Below are positions 16,062 through 29,000 of a DNA stretch of 64,000 bases, piece by piece. Origin of the DNA: Trogon surrucura (Eukaryota > Chordata > Aves > Trogoniformes > Trogonidae); assembly GCA_020746105.1 (NCBI GenBank), contig CM036626.1:16504001-16568000 (forward strand). The letters are read 5' to 3'. The notes beneath the pieces are model-generated. The model worked only from the letters and a program-made list of their open reading frames with translations, searched no databases and was not told the origin of the DNA. Position 1 is the stretch's first letter. Each line of letters starts with the position of its first letter. Both the position numbers and the translations under genes were made by a program.

Positions 16062-16083
16062 CCCCCCCCTCTCCCCACCCCCC
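16062..16083 (-). other. Possible G-quadruplex on minus strand
   Basis: C runs of 8, 4 and 6 separated by 1-3 bases on the + strand. The minus strand therefore has enough G3 tracts with short loops to satisfy the common quadruplex pattern, counting the 8-base run as two tracts. Function unknown. Confidence 0.45.
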
Positions 16084-19000
16084 AAGTAATTAAAAACTGT
16101 GTTTCAGTGGCTGAAACCTCAGTGCTTTCTCCATTAAGTCAGCTGCCTGGGTGGTGTTTATCTTAACCTTGTTTTGAGTTCCTCTAACAAATAGATGACT
16201 CCTTTAGTTCTAATTTAGTTTCTCTTGGTATTTCTATTATCTCTTCCTATTTGGCAGGCAAGGAAATCAGATGTGCATCAAATGAAACCATTTGTCATGG
16301 ATTAGTGCATGCAAATGCCTTGATGACAGCAACAGGCAAAAGCCAGCAAGTGTCTGAATGCTAACTTTGGAAGAGAAAATTAATGAGGCCAAAACACCAG
16401 TGATAGCAGTCCCTAAATGAGATTATTCAATGCTTAAGAGCAAGGTGACACTTCTCTGTCCCCTCCTCTTACTGACACCTTGAGACATTAGGGCAATGCA
16501 CCCTTGCAAAGTGGAGAGTTGTCCGTGGGAGCTCCTGGCTTTCCCAGAGCAACTCAGTGGCAGGACCTTCCCTCTGCCTGTTAAAACCCAGCTGTGTCTG
16601 CAGGGGAGCGCAGGGGTGGCACAGCTTGGCAGAAGCAGAGAAGATCGTTAGTGATACTCCAGGACCCGTATCCCAGTTTGTCACAATTCATCTGTTCCAG
16701 TGCCTCACCACCCTTAAAGAATTGCTTTCTGAACAAATGCTAGTGATAAAAATAGGCGTGAATTATAAGGGATTTCTGCTTTCACTGTGAATCACTTGGT
16801 GGCTTCCCCTAGTAAAAGAGTTCCTAGACTGAGTTGGCTTTGAGCTGTCTGCTGCTGTGCAGCGTTTGGTGATGATCTGCCTTCCACAGGTGGTGTGGTA
16901 TCAAGTGGTTCTGTTGTACCAGTTGTACTCCTCTGAGGTTTAGGCTGTGCACATCACCCCTAAACCCTGTTCCTATGTAAATTGAATTATTTGCTTATGT
17001 TCTTTGTTGTTGTTTTGTTTTTTAGTCTGTCAAAGGGAAGGATGTAATCTAAACTGTCTAGAGATGGAAGCAAATTACAAAGCAGTATCACATTTACACT
17101 GAATTCTTGATGAGGATTGTATGTCTTCAGTGTGCTGCTCCCCAGCTCTGAGGGGCTGTGCTCTTTAACAGGTGAGAAGAGATTATGCCTTAGCCCTGAC
17201 AGAATATAGGAATCAAAGTCTGTTAGGGGAAATTCATACAGAGTTTAAAACTCAAACCTACTTTTAAATGTAACTGTAGCAAACTGTTTTCCTCTGTATC
17301 ATGTGCATTGTATGAGTTAGTACCTAAAGCTTCAGAGGTCCTACTGTAAGCTGTATCTTGTCTGCTTTTAAAGAAGTGCTTTAATGTCCAGATCTCGCAT
17401 GGGAACCAAGCGAAAGTAGGAAGAAAAATCAAATATGCCTTTGTCAGCAGGGATTATTCCATATTCAGATAGCACATAGAGATTTCAGAACATCAATATT
17501 TGCGATAAAGAGAACATAGCTTTACAGGACACCCAACCATCACCTGCCTTTGGTTCTTTTTTCTCTTTATGCCCAGCCAAGGGACAGTCAATCCCCCTGC
17601 ATAGTCTGTACACAGCATCCAGCAGCAGAATAGATCACCTGGGGAAACAAGTCTCATTCACGAGCATATTTAGGGCAGCCGAGATGTGAATAAGTGAGGT
17701 TTTGTTACTGTTCCTCACCATCACCACTCTAAGTGAGGCTGGTGGCTGCCAGACACTGTCCTTCCAGCTGGTCTCTAGCGCAGGCATCCCATCCTTAGCA
17801 CTCCATCCTTGGCGTGGCTTGGCATGCAAGTACAAGCATTGCTGTGAGCTGGGTGATGGGTGATGGAGGCTCTTAGCTCCTTCTTTTCATGAAATCAAGT
17901 GCTTTGCTGTAAGCCAACTTCACACTGGCTTAAACTTTCATGGTGGTTAAGCTATAATCTATCAGACTGCCCCAGCTGTGAGGTGTAGAAAGCCTTCATG
18001 TTCACTTACTGTTACTCGGGTGACAAACAAGTTGTAGCGTTACAGTGAATTTTTCCCATGACCGTACTCTTGCCTGAACCACAGGCTTGGTGTGTATGGG
18101 TGGGCAGCGTGGCATTGGCTTCAAATGGGGAAGTCCCCACTTTTTGCATAATTGCTCCCTTTAAGAGATGAGAAGGTTGGGCTTGTCTTTGTACAGAAAT
18201 ACTTCAAGTGTGCTTCTCATTTGAAGGCCATGTTTCCCACCAGAGTTCTGTGGGACGCACAGGCAGCGTAACACTGTTTCTGCACAACTTGAAGAGTTTT
18301 TCTATATGATGTGTCTGACTTGCAAATCTAGTTAACTACATGCTGTTATCTCAATATACTTGCAGGCTGACCAGAGCAGCATAAAAATCTGTGGCAAGAT
18401 AAATCACATAAAGTTTTTTTAATAGGAGGGGAGAAAACCCCTGTTCCATTGGCTACAACTGAAAAAAACCTTTAATCTCTTGATTTCTTATAGAGGCCCA
18501 GACTGGTCTGGGGAATGACTTAGATGAGTCCTTAAAGAGAACTGTGCTCTGGGGGCTCCTGGATGGAAAACCCCATGTGAACAGTATCTCGTTTGGCCCT
18601 GTCAAAGGTGTGGGGGAAACTTGGAAAGGCTGCCATTAGGGACGTGTATGTCCTTCCCACTAATGGCCCTTTTTTGGCTGCTGCTGTTGAATTTTGAGCC
18701 AGCTTCAGAAGTTTTGCTTCTCAGTTGCTTGAACCTAGAAAACCTCCGAGCTGGGGAAAAGTCTGCTCTGTTACTTATCTCTGTTTTGATAGCACAGAAA
18801 GTCACAGGTTCTACAGCTGCTTGCCAGCATTGTTATGTTTCCTGGCAGGACTTCATGCTGTCATACCAGTACAGCACGAATCCTGTGTCCCACTTCATAC
18901 TGGGGTCATGTCAAGGGAAAATCTTCTACAGGATCCTTTTCTCCTCATGCAATGAAAGGGTGACTGGTCTTCAGCTGATATCCACTGCCTGGCTTGCAGA

Positions 19001-22000
19001 GGGTATCTAGAGGCTCTTGTTAGACCTTAAAAAACAAACTACGTCTTGTATCTGTATTGCTGACTAAATATAAAAAATTCTAGTTTTAACCTCTTGTGGT
19101 TATAAGCTTTTATGTGCTTGAGGAATTGTAGCAAATTTCCTTTTTTTTATTGTAACACTTGTTTATTTTTGTAGGCTGAAGGAATATAGGGTAAGACACT
19201 ACATTTTGCAAAGCAGTGTTTCTTTTGTTTTGTGACTAAAGCAGTGTAAATAATTGCTTTTTATTATTTGACAGCAAAAGCAAGATATCAAGTGTTGGTT
19301 TGGTGCAGTATTTACATTTTGAAATTAGTTTTAGAACAATTTGATTGCTTTTCTTTACTAGCTGGGAAAAAAAAAAGAAAGAAAACAAACCCTAAAACAA
19401 CTTGTATTTCTAAACACTGAAAGAGAAGCAAGGGAAAAGCCAGATTTAATTAATAAAATCTAGAGAATGTGCTGTTTGTTTCCTTAAATAGAATTAAATC
19501 AGAATATCTCCAATCAAGAAGCTATGCTTGGCTGTAGAGGTTAACCTGTCGTCTTTCTCCCCAAAGTAGAGCTATGGTGTTAAGATACTGCTGGTGGGGA
19601 GAGCAACTTCCAATACTTCCTGAGTTTTCCATTTTGAGTAAGTAAGGAGGTAATCAGGAGAGCAGAGATGGGTCATTTCCTCCCTCACTTGCTATGAAGG
19701 GACAAAACAAGCCAGTCCATTGCTCGCAGTCTCCATGGCTCATGTAGTGTTCTCTGGATGGTTGAATAGGCTTGGAGACCATTTTGAAGGGGTGGAAGAG
19801 GCAGCACCCAGCTCTGCTCTGAGCTGGAGGATCTCAGATGATGAGGACAGGCACTAGTCATCGAGGATCAAATGCATGTGGAAAAAAAAGCTTAAAGGAT
19901 GGCTATTTTGAAAATACCTTGTTGCAAAGTTGATCCTATGGGCAGGCTTTAGATGATTTTACTTTTCTGTCATAAAGCTGAGCCACTGCCCACTAACTCA
20001 ACATGGTACAGTAGGCGTAGATTTTCTGCCATTCTTCTGTGTTGGAACGTAGGGCTTGAACTGTGGCTTCTCGCTCTCTGCTTGCGTTTTGGAGGAGGCT
20101 GTGGTGCAGCCACGGCAGAGCCCTGCTCATGGCCTCTGGTCATTCTTCCAAAAAGATGCAGGAGCCCACAGGGAGGAAAGGCAAAACTTTGACAGATGAT
20201 GTTTTCCTGTGGTGCTGTTGAAGCATTCTGCTGACTTCTGAATCATCTCAATATCTTTGCTGATTTAATGGACTAATTTCACTCATCAAGGTGGCAGTTA
20301 TCCATGTCAGAGGCCAATACTCCTTCTCTTTTAGTATACATCTCTAGCAGTTATTTTGCTGAAGAAACACAGATTGGAATATCACTTTATTTTGAAAGAT
20401 GCTTCTAGCTTTTTTTTTTTTTTTTAAACTGAGGCTTAGTATTACAAATGTTTCTTTAGCTAAATGGTAGCATGTGCTTTTGTCTTTTTTTTTTAATGTA
20501 AACTCACGTCTGCTTTGCAAAGCATCATTGTTTTCCTCTTCTGGAGAAAAATGTGCTCATCTATCAGTGGTAAAGCTCTGTCTGTTTGCTCTAATATTAA
20601 TCATTGAATCTAGCAGTTAGTTAAGCTTTACCTACTTGTGCCTTTTTCATGACAAGTTCTTGGGAGGGTAGAGGGGACTGAGGAAGGGATAGTGAGTGCC
20701 CCTATTAGTTTTTAAGTAAGTGTACTTACAGTAAATGAGTTGGGGATTATGTGCCAGAGGATACCTTTGGTGAAATATATAGACTTGTCAAAAAAAAAAT
20801 CTTCTGGTAGGAACATACCAGTTTTAATAGAATCCAAATTTTGGTACAACAGAACAAAGTAGAGGTTGAGATCTTACCAACAGTACGACCAGTGGTGTGG
20901 TAGTTTGGGCATTTCCCTAGAAGCTGATTCAGATAAAAACCAAAAACATTAAGTCTCAATCTCTCACTGAGCCGTTGAGTTTGTCTGAATTTTCCCTTTC
21001 CTGGGAGAAGGTCTTATTCTACCAGTGAGCTGCTCATTCAGCACACAGGGGGACGGCAATAGGGCCTGGCAGCAGCATGGCATAAAGAGCAGGAATTGTT
21101 TTTCAGCAGCACAAACCTCTTTCCAAAGCTGTGTGGTTTTTGTAGAAGTACCAGCCTAGTTCTGCGATGTCTTTTCACGTCATTACTCAGCTCAGTGGAC
21201 AATCTGTAGCTGTCAAGTCTTGCAGAGCCCTAACTTTCTGCCAGCAGAAATAGTCTGGTGTGTCAAACACTTAGAATTGGCTTTGATGGCCCTTGGTGTG
21301 GAATAGAAAATGTAGATTCGTTTCATAGCTGACAAAGAACTGATTATTTATGCTTTTTAGAAAACAACTAAGAATGTCTAAGAAGGTTTTTTTTTTACCA
21401 TTATGGATGACTTTCCTTGCTTTTTCACATAATTCTTTTTGAATCATGACAAACTGAGATTAAACAACAAACAGCCCCAGAGATCTGTCATTTTTTTTCC
21501 AATGATTTACATAGGATGGTATCCATAAATTATGGAGGCAGCTACTGGATACTGTGAATGAACAAGTACTTTATTTGTGATGTAGTTTTGAGAAAAATCC
21601 CATGAATTGTATCTGCAGAAGATAATGGTGCCAACCCATAAAAAAAGCTGCTTAACATTTTCAGGACACTAAGCTATGAGGCAAAAGTGATAATTTCTTA
21701 TTTATTTTTAACATAAACCCTTGAGGTTTTATGCTGGATTATATCACCGTCTGCCTGTATCTTCTCATTGCTCTTACCGTGTCATCTAAATTTCAAAAGA
21801 ACAAAAATCCACCACTTGTAACAGAGAAAGGATGAAGCTTTTCCATTTTGCTCTGAATACTTTGACATCTGTAATATAACTATTTCTCAGTAAATAGTTC
21901 ATCCAGTTTTGAACACCCTTTTGTCTGAAGCATCTCCCTCATATGTAATGAGAAGTTTTGGAAAGATGCTGTAAGAGAAGGAGGATTACTTTTGTTCTGC

Positions 22001-23044
22001 TGGAATGTCTCCTTATTTGTGGCTGGTATTAGTTTATATATTTCCTTTCATTACTCCTTGAGGAGGATGGGTGAAGGTGGGAGTGTATCATCTTCCAAAA
22101 ATGACTGTGTGGATACGCATCACCAGACACGTCCAATGTCTTTGTTCTTGGTGGTGCATAGATATTCACATACAAGCTTCTGTGTGTTATCTCATCTCTT
22201 AGTGCAGAGATGTTTTTAATGTACAGAGCTGGATTCTGTATTCACTTCCTTCAAAGAACATTGTCCTTTGCTCTTCCCTTATTTCTCCTTCTCAAAGTAG
22301 TCCTTAGTGGGGATGTTCAAAGCAGCAAGGTCTTAGTCACTCTAATGGATAACTAAGTGCTAAATGTTTCCCACAAGCTGACTAGGTCTTGGAGTCAGTT
22401 ATTCAAATAGTCACAAGGGTTTGAGGTTTGGCTGTATTTCTGCTGGATCTTGATGAAGACTGAAATGTTTTGAGTTTTGCTGAGATGCTGAGAGCATCTT
22501 TCCTCATTGTGCGAATGCCAGCCTGGAATGAGATGCTTCCCCCAGGACCATGGCTTGTCATGGCCTAAAGCAGCAGCAGGAGTAGCATTGTAAGGGACAA
22601 CAGAAAATTGCTACGTTGCATTGCCCAGAGAAAATGAATGTTGCTGCCTTCTTCAGACTTCCCCTCCTCCTCCCCCCTGAGAATTTCTGCAGCTCCCCTA
22701 ATAGAAGTAAAGACATCTGTTTGCAGCTGCAGAAGCAAGATGTGTTGGTAGCTGCCCTGGCCGGGAGAGCAACTGCAATGCAGCAAGCTCAGCACGCGCT
22801 AATTTTCTGCTTTTCTTGTCCAAGCACCCCACAGGCCAGTCTAGCTTTGCCTGTCCTCAGGACACAGCCCCGCCAGGCTCAAAGCGATGTGAGGTAGCTG
22901 TGGTCCTGGTGGGGAGGACATTGTACATGTCTCCACTGTGAAGCAAAGCCCCAGCAGACTTGGAGGAAGAAAAGGTGCCATTGCAGACACAGGGCTCCTG
23001 CCATTCTTTTTAGTTTAAATGTGTCTGTGATTTGCTGCTCTTCC

Positions 23045-23063
23045 TTTTTTTTTTTTTTTTTTT
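23045..23063. repeat. Poly-T tract (T19)
   Basis: Uninterrupted run of 19 T, the longest homopolymer in the window. No retroposon body is attached on either side. Confidence 0.9.
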
Positions 23064-26000
23064 AACTCCCCCTCTCCCTGTCAGTGAAAACCTTCAGAAT
23101 TGTCACTCCATGAACTGGAAAAACTTATAAAATTCCCTTCTTAGTTATCTATTTTACCTGCTTCAAATGTTTTCTAATGTTTTTCTTACCTTTTACCTTC
23201 TCTACTCTGGTGGCCACAGTTAGGGAGACCTTGGTGCTTACAAGGATTGTGTTTTCTAAACGAAGTACTTTAAAATCATAAAAGAACTGCATAAAACCTG
23301 GGAACAATATGAATTATCCTGCATTTCTTCAGCTCTAGAAACATTTTTTTTCTTATATTTTGAATTATTATTCCTGTAATGTTCTAAAGAATATGTATTG
23401 ACTCAAATGCAGCAAATGCACGAAGTGTCATTAAGTTTGCCATGACTGTTTCTGCCAATATTTATTATTTGGGTAAGTACAATTCATGCTGTAAACAAAG
23501 CTGTGGTAAATTGGTGGAAGGTAGAAGATGTCTATGTATAGACATCCATACTTTTAATGTAAACTAACTCATTTCCCACTTTACATTCGCAACATTCACA
23601 TGGATTTCTTTCATGAGGGTCTTCTGCCCTATAAACTTCTGTATGTGTGGTAAGATTCAGAAGCTTCAAAGCCATAAAATCAGTTCACTCGGTGATTTCT
23701 TGGTCAATAAAAGCTGAGAGTTATAGAGTTCATAGCTTGTTCAGCTTTGCAGTAGATCACAATTTGGATTTCCAGGGGTTTGCCAGCCTGGCAGACAGAG
23801 GAGGGAAAACATCCTCCCCCCGGGAGCTTCCAGCCTGGCAGCACCCGAGCATTGTGCTTGGAGCCCCATAGCAAGGGGATACTCGTGATGCCCCCAGGGG
23901 GGGATTGGTCCCTCCCTGCCCCAGCAGCTCCCGTGACTGCCTTGTGAAATGGCTTATAAAGATCTGGAAGTCAGCCGTGAAGTGGGAATTTGAGGTAGTA
24001 ACAGGTTTTCTTTACAACAAGCTTGCCAAACTGTTTGGTTTCATCACACTACCTCTGGCAGTGATAGATATATTAATTAGCATTTTTATCGTATAATAGT
24101 TTATAGCCTTAAAATGTCAAATTGTGAGCACACTTGTAGATTAGGTTTAACTATTAGTGCTTTTCCAGGAATTATATATAGATATGTGTTATTTCTGTAC
24201 TGGCAATATTAAATCATTGTAGCTAGAGAGCTGTTCTTTATTCGTTTTTCCTCTGCTACCAGAAACATGCAGACATTGCAGCATCTCACCCAGCTGTCAG
24301 TGTTTGAAGATGTTTTCTCTTTTTAAATCTCTTATATTGTTATATAATATGGAGGAGTGGAGGATATAAAGATTCCATCAGTATTCTTTTCGGTAACTTA
24401 ATTTATATTTATTATTTTTTCAAGGAGGCAAACTTCCATGCCTATGAGGAGAAAAAGCGGTAGACTATGAAACGTTGTTCTTAATGGCAGCAAGGAGAGT
24501 GTTCTGTGATTTGGGATGTTAGATCAAGTCTGCTGGGAAATGGATTAGTAGGCCAGGAGAGGGTATTGTGATCAAAGTGCATAATAAATTAATTTACCTC
24601 GCACTCCTGCAATTTATCACATAGATATCACCTCTACACATGAAAAGATACATGAGTATGGATGCAATATTGCTCTAGTGCTTATATCTTATTCCAGAAC
24701 TTAAATAATTTAACACTCCTGCTTTAACCTTATTGAAATATTAAAACCCTGCAATCCCTTAGATTTGCTTTTGTTACAACTGTAACATTACATTTTTGTG
24801 TCATTATGACACTGCTTTGTAATTGCAGCCCAGATGGGTCTTTGGCCTTTTGAATAGGAAGCAAAAATGGTTTTGACTGGTAAATGGTAAGCAATTTCAT
24901 CATGAACAAGGACACGCATTATAAAGGAGGAGGAATTACGGATTCACTGACGCCAGGAGCCTTATTTTAAAATAACTTTTTTATTTGCTCGCCCTTGCAA
25001 CTTTTGCCCTGCAGACATTTCCTATGTAGGTAGCAGTTCAGAGTGATTTTTCAAGTTGTAATAGTTATACTTCGCCATTAGACTCGACTGGTAAACCGTT
25101 CATTAAAAAGATCCACTCCAAAGCAAGATGAAACAAGTCTTTCCGAGGTTTTGATGGAAGATGGAACAAAGTAAAGATCCTTCCGTTGTTGAAGGGCCTT
25201 TAGCTTGGGTGATGCTGGTGCAGAAAAATGTGTGGGAAATGCAGTTATATCCTGGCCTGAATTATGGGGCTTGAGAGTTCTCGTTTGCTGCTCACGGTCC
25301 AGAAAAGTGCCCTCACAAGGCTGTGCCTTTGCCCCAAACCTGCCTTACTCCTGAGCAACTCTTTCCTATCAAAATTCCTGCCAAGTGGCTCTCCTCCTCA
25401 AAAAGCAGCACACAACACGTGCTATCAGATTATGAAAAGATTTCCTCAAGAGAAGCCCCCATTAGCTATAGTTTCATGTGCTTAATTTAATTAAGCCGAG
25501 CTGCTCCGTGTTGCTTGTGGAGCTGGTGAGCGGAATGTTGCAGAGGAGAGGGTCTGCTCCTCTCCTGCTGTCCCACAGCCTCCTTTACAGGATTGCTTGG
25601 CTCCGGTCTGCAGAGCCACCAACGTCTTCGTCTGGAATCCCTTTGTTGCCTGGGTTGCTCTAGTTAATTACTTGTCTCCAGGTCTCTTAAAATCTTGTAA
25701 CTGGTGTATGTAGCTGTCTGTTTCCCCTAAAGTCTGAAACTATTTTATGTACATCTTATCTAATTGTACAATCAGCTAAATTAATACTAATTAAAATTTC
25801 TGAGACTCCCATGAATTGTTCATTTTCTGGAGAGAGAAAAGTTTTCTTGATGGTTATTTATGGGTAGAGGCCATGAATACCACTGTATTAATCTTTTTTG
25901 ATTGCCAAAACCTGATAACTCAGATTGCTTCTTCCTAAGGTATTTTTGGTTCAATTAACTTGCTTTTACCGCTAGATCTAACACACATTCTGCTGTAATA

Positions 26001-29000
26001 AATCACCTGCTAATGAAACTACGTTTTTTAAAATTAGTTCAGACTTCCTTGTGACTGTGTTTGTTCTTGTTAGACTTCCATTTGAGGAAAAGTGTGTACC
26101 TGAAAATGGCTGTGGAGAATTCAAATAAAATCCAGTTGCTCAGATATATTTTAGTTTACTTGAAAATTCTGAAGTGAAATATTGTCACCTTTAAATTTCT
26201 TGATATTTTGATACCAATGTGAGTGGGTTTGACCATCCTTTGCCTAATTTTTCCTGTATTTTTAGTATGGAATTACTAGTGTTTCTTAGAGTTTTTTTTT
26301 CTGTTTAAGTTGTAGGAGCCTTTACCTTCAGTATGAAAATCATGGGAAAAGTGTGCTCTTTGCATCTGATGTCACATCACCCCAGGTTCTCTTAGCGTGG
26401 CCATACAGAACAAGGCAGATTCAGTCACCTGAGACTGGTTGCAGGGAAGCTTTCAGGAGGACGTGAGGGTGGCACTGCTTCCAAAAAATCATTGAACGAT
26501 GGGGTGGTGCAAACATTGGAACTCAGACTCCGAAACTGGCAAGGAGAAGGTGATGGAAGAAGTTGTTACTCTTGAGGACAAGGAGGAAATCTTTCCAAAA
26601 CAGGCAGTTGGTGCTCAGTTGAGTTTTCATCATGGTGCTACTCCATCAGCAGAATGTAGGCACCAAGGAAGACCACACTGATTCAGTGGCATTTTACAAG
26701 CATTGCCTGGAAGAGTTGGGGCAATAGATAACTCTGTTCTAGGGTTAGCTATAAAAGCACCTTTAGACCCTCTTACAAAATGAGATTTACTGTCTCACCT
26801 GAGAGATTTCAGATGAGCTAAGTGATCCATCAGAGAAAGGAGTAACTGGTTAATCAAGACACTTGATCTTAATCAGTGCAAAATTAACTCCTTCAGTTGA
26901 GGCAGAGAATATTTCATGACAACTCTTGCTCAGATCCACAAGAGTGAGCGCTATGTAACCAAGTCTGCAGATGACAAAGTGTTTGGCTGTTCAAAAGGGA
27001 AGAAAGATGCATCAATCTCAAGTAAGAGGACAAAGCTACAGAACCACTTACAACGATGTTTTAATCACAAATGAACAATGTGCTGGGATTCATAAAACAA
27101 ATCAGAAACCTAGGTAGTTAATAAAAATATCTGTGCATATATTCAGTAGCTTGATGTTCATAACTCTCATTTTAACAGCATAAATTTGTTATTCACCTCT
27201 TAACTCTAGTGGAAATCCTAGTCAAACCTCCCCAAAATCTATGTCTCTCTCCCTGATGTCCATGACATTCGGCTTTTAATTCTGACGCAATATAGCTAGA
27301 ACAAAATTCTTTTCTCACCATGGCTAAAGCAGGACTGATCATTGTGTCAAATCTCAGTTTTCAGTATTGTACACTGAATAATTCCATCCTGCCTGTAATA
27401 TGATTGTCATCTTTAGCTCCTCAGTTTGTGTTATCCTGGCTGCCTTGGAATCATGCTGCATGAGACATCTAAGATGCAACCATTCGAGTTTACATGTGCA
27501 GCCTTGCTAAGGCTCTTGTCTCATGCCCTAATTATTTCCACCTTCATTTGTCCTTCATAAGTTTTCTTATACTGTGCTAGTGTTTATCTGTAATGATGAG
27601 GCAAAGACTGTCCTTACCTCGTATCTCATCTTCCCTCTGTCCTGATATCCCCTTTGCTATTGCATCAATTGCAAATGACTTGTTTTGATACTTTTTTTTT
27701 TTTTTTAAATAGCCTTTTTGGTCTATTCCCAGCAGATTTATTTCTTGTTTATCATGTTGTACATGCTTTCATGTGTGTCTCACATTGTGCAGGTTTTCTT
27801 GTTGTTGTTTCACGCAGTACGTTATGTACTCTTTCAGAGTACCAAGCGACTTCAGTGTTAGGTGCTGCTGGGACACTGGATTAGATGTAGCAATTGGTCT
27901 GATGTTCTGTAATAACTGCAGAAACTAAGACTTTCTTTAGATAATCTCTGTACTAAGGACAGATAAATTATCCTTAAACTTATACAACTATGTCTGATCT
28001 ACAAAGATGCCCCCGGGACGTACTGGTTTAGGTACCCAAATGCAGGTTTGTGCTTACTGTGATTTTTCAGCTGCGAGTTTCAGGCATCTGGTTTTAAAGA
28101 TCCAGTTGCATAAGGATTTAACCTCAGTGGCTCTTAGTCCTCTGGATATGCCCATCTCATAAAAAGAAGATTCTAGGCATATCCACAAGACACGAAGAAA
28201 TAAAGAGCCTGTACTGGCTCCAGAGCCAGCACAGCTGCACCAGGACCTGGTAACTGGAACGGATTGCTGTGTTGTTCCGCATGATGCATGTGTTGATTGC
28301 AGATTTACCTTCTGTGCTCAGGTGGTCTGTGTAGACTAGGTTTTAAGCTATTATACCAGTTTAGGTGCTTTTAAGACCTGAATTCAATACTTCAGTTTAG
28401 CAAAGATTATCTTAACTACACGTGTGTTTGTGTTATGTTCTTCTCAGACTTTGGTTAATAACCTAACACCTTATTAAAAGGTGTAGCTAAAATTTAATAT
28501 TGATTGAGTCACTTATTCATATGAGTATGCGTAATATGGAGTGCCCTTGGTTTATTAATCTGAACCAAACTGTGCTGCTCTGAAAGAAGGAAGATGTTAT
28601 TAAAGTGAAGTGTATGTGTGTATCCAGGCTATTGCTTTACGAACTGTGGTGATAAACCTGAGGCTTAGGTACTCTTGAAAATAGCCCCTGTAGAGAAGTA
28701 CATGCATTTGTTTATAATAAGTCGGAGACTTAGAACAGGATTTCAGCTGGGGTTTGTAGCCTGTGCCCTGGCAGCAGTCAGCAAACACTTGATTAACATC
28801 TCAACCCAATGTTAGAGCCTCAAGGGTGACCTTCAGTAGAGGGGAGCAATCAGACACTTTTAATTTCTTAATTACTGAGTGGGGCTAATGGATGCATGGT
28901 GACATCAAATCCACAAAACCTATTCTTGTTCCTCCTGGGTTCCTCAGAATCCTTTACTTGTATTGATTGCATCTCTGCCCTGAAAAATGTAGAGGCAGTG

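Larger units (their letters stand above)
13739..23044 (+). other. TAFA1 intron 2, second segment
   Basis: AT-rich intron with no gene. It contains a TAATTA/TTAATT-rich stretch at 14560-14720 and a short AT palindrome with arms at 15165-15173 and 15180-15188. T-runs lie at 15358-15371 (followed by A9) and 20410-20425, and a C-rich run lies at 16062-16083. An open frame at 18621-19010 is hydrophobic but has no splice context or homology that I recognise. Confidence 0.6.

Noticed and set aside
18621-19010. 129-codon + strand frame with hydrophobic N-terminal part
   Set aside because: No recognisable domain, no convincing splice sites, and overlapping frames are equally open; most likely chance.
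26935-27020. Stretch reading like CAAGTCTGCAGATGACA, reminiscent of the FADD-type segment of CR1 reverse transcriptase
   Set aside because: Only about 16 bases match what I remember of CR1 at that place; neighbours on both sides do not continue the similarity, so it is not supported as a CR1 relic.
28466-28484. Inverted ACACCTT/AAGGTGT pair as a T-box site
   Set aside because: Seven-base arms are easily found by chance in a window this size.
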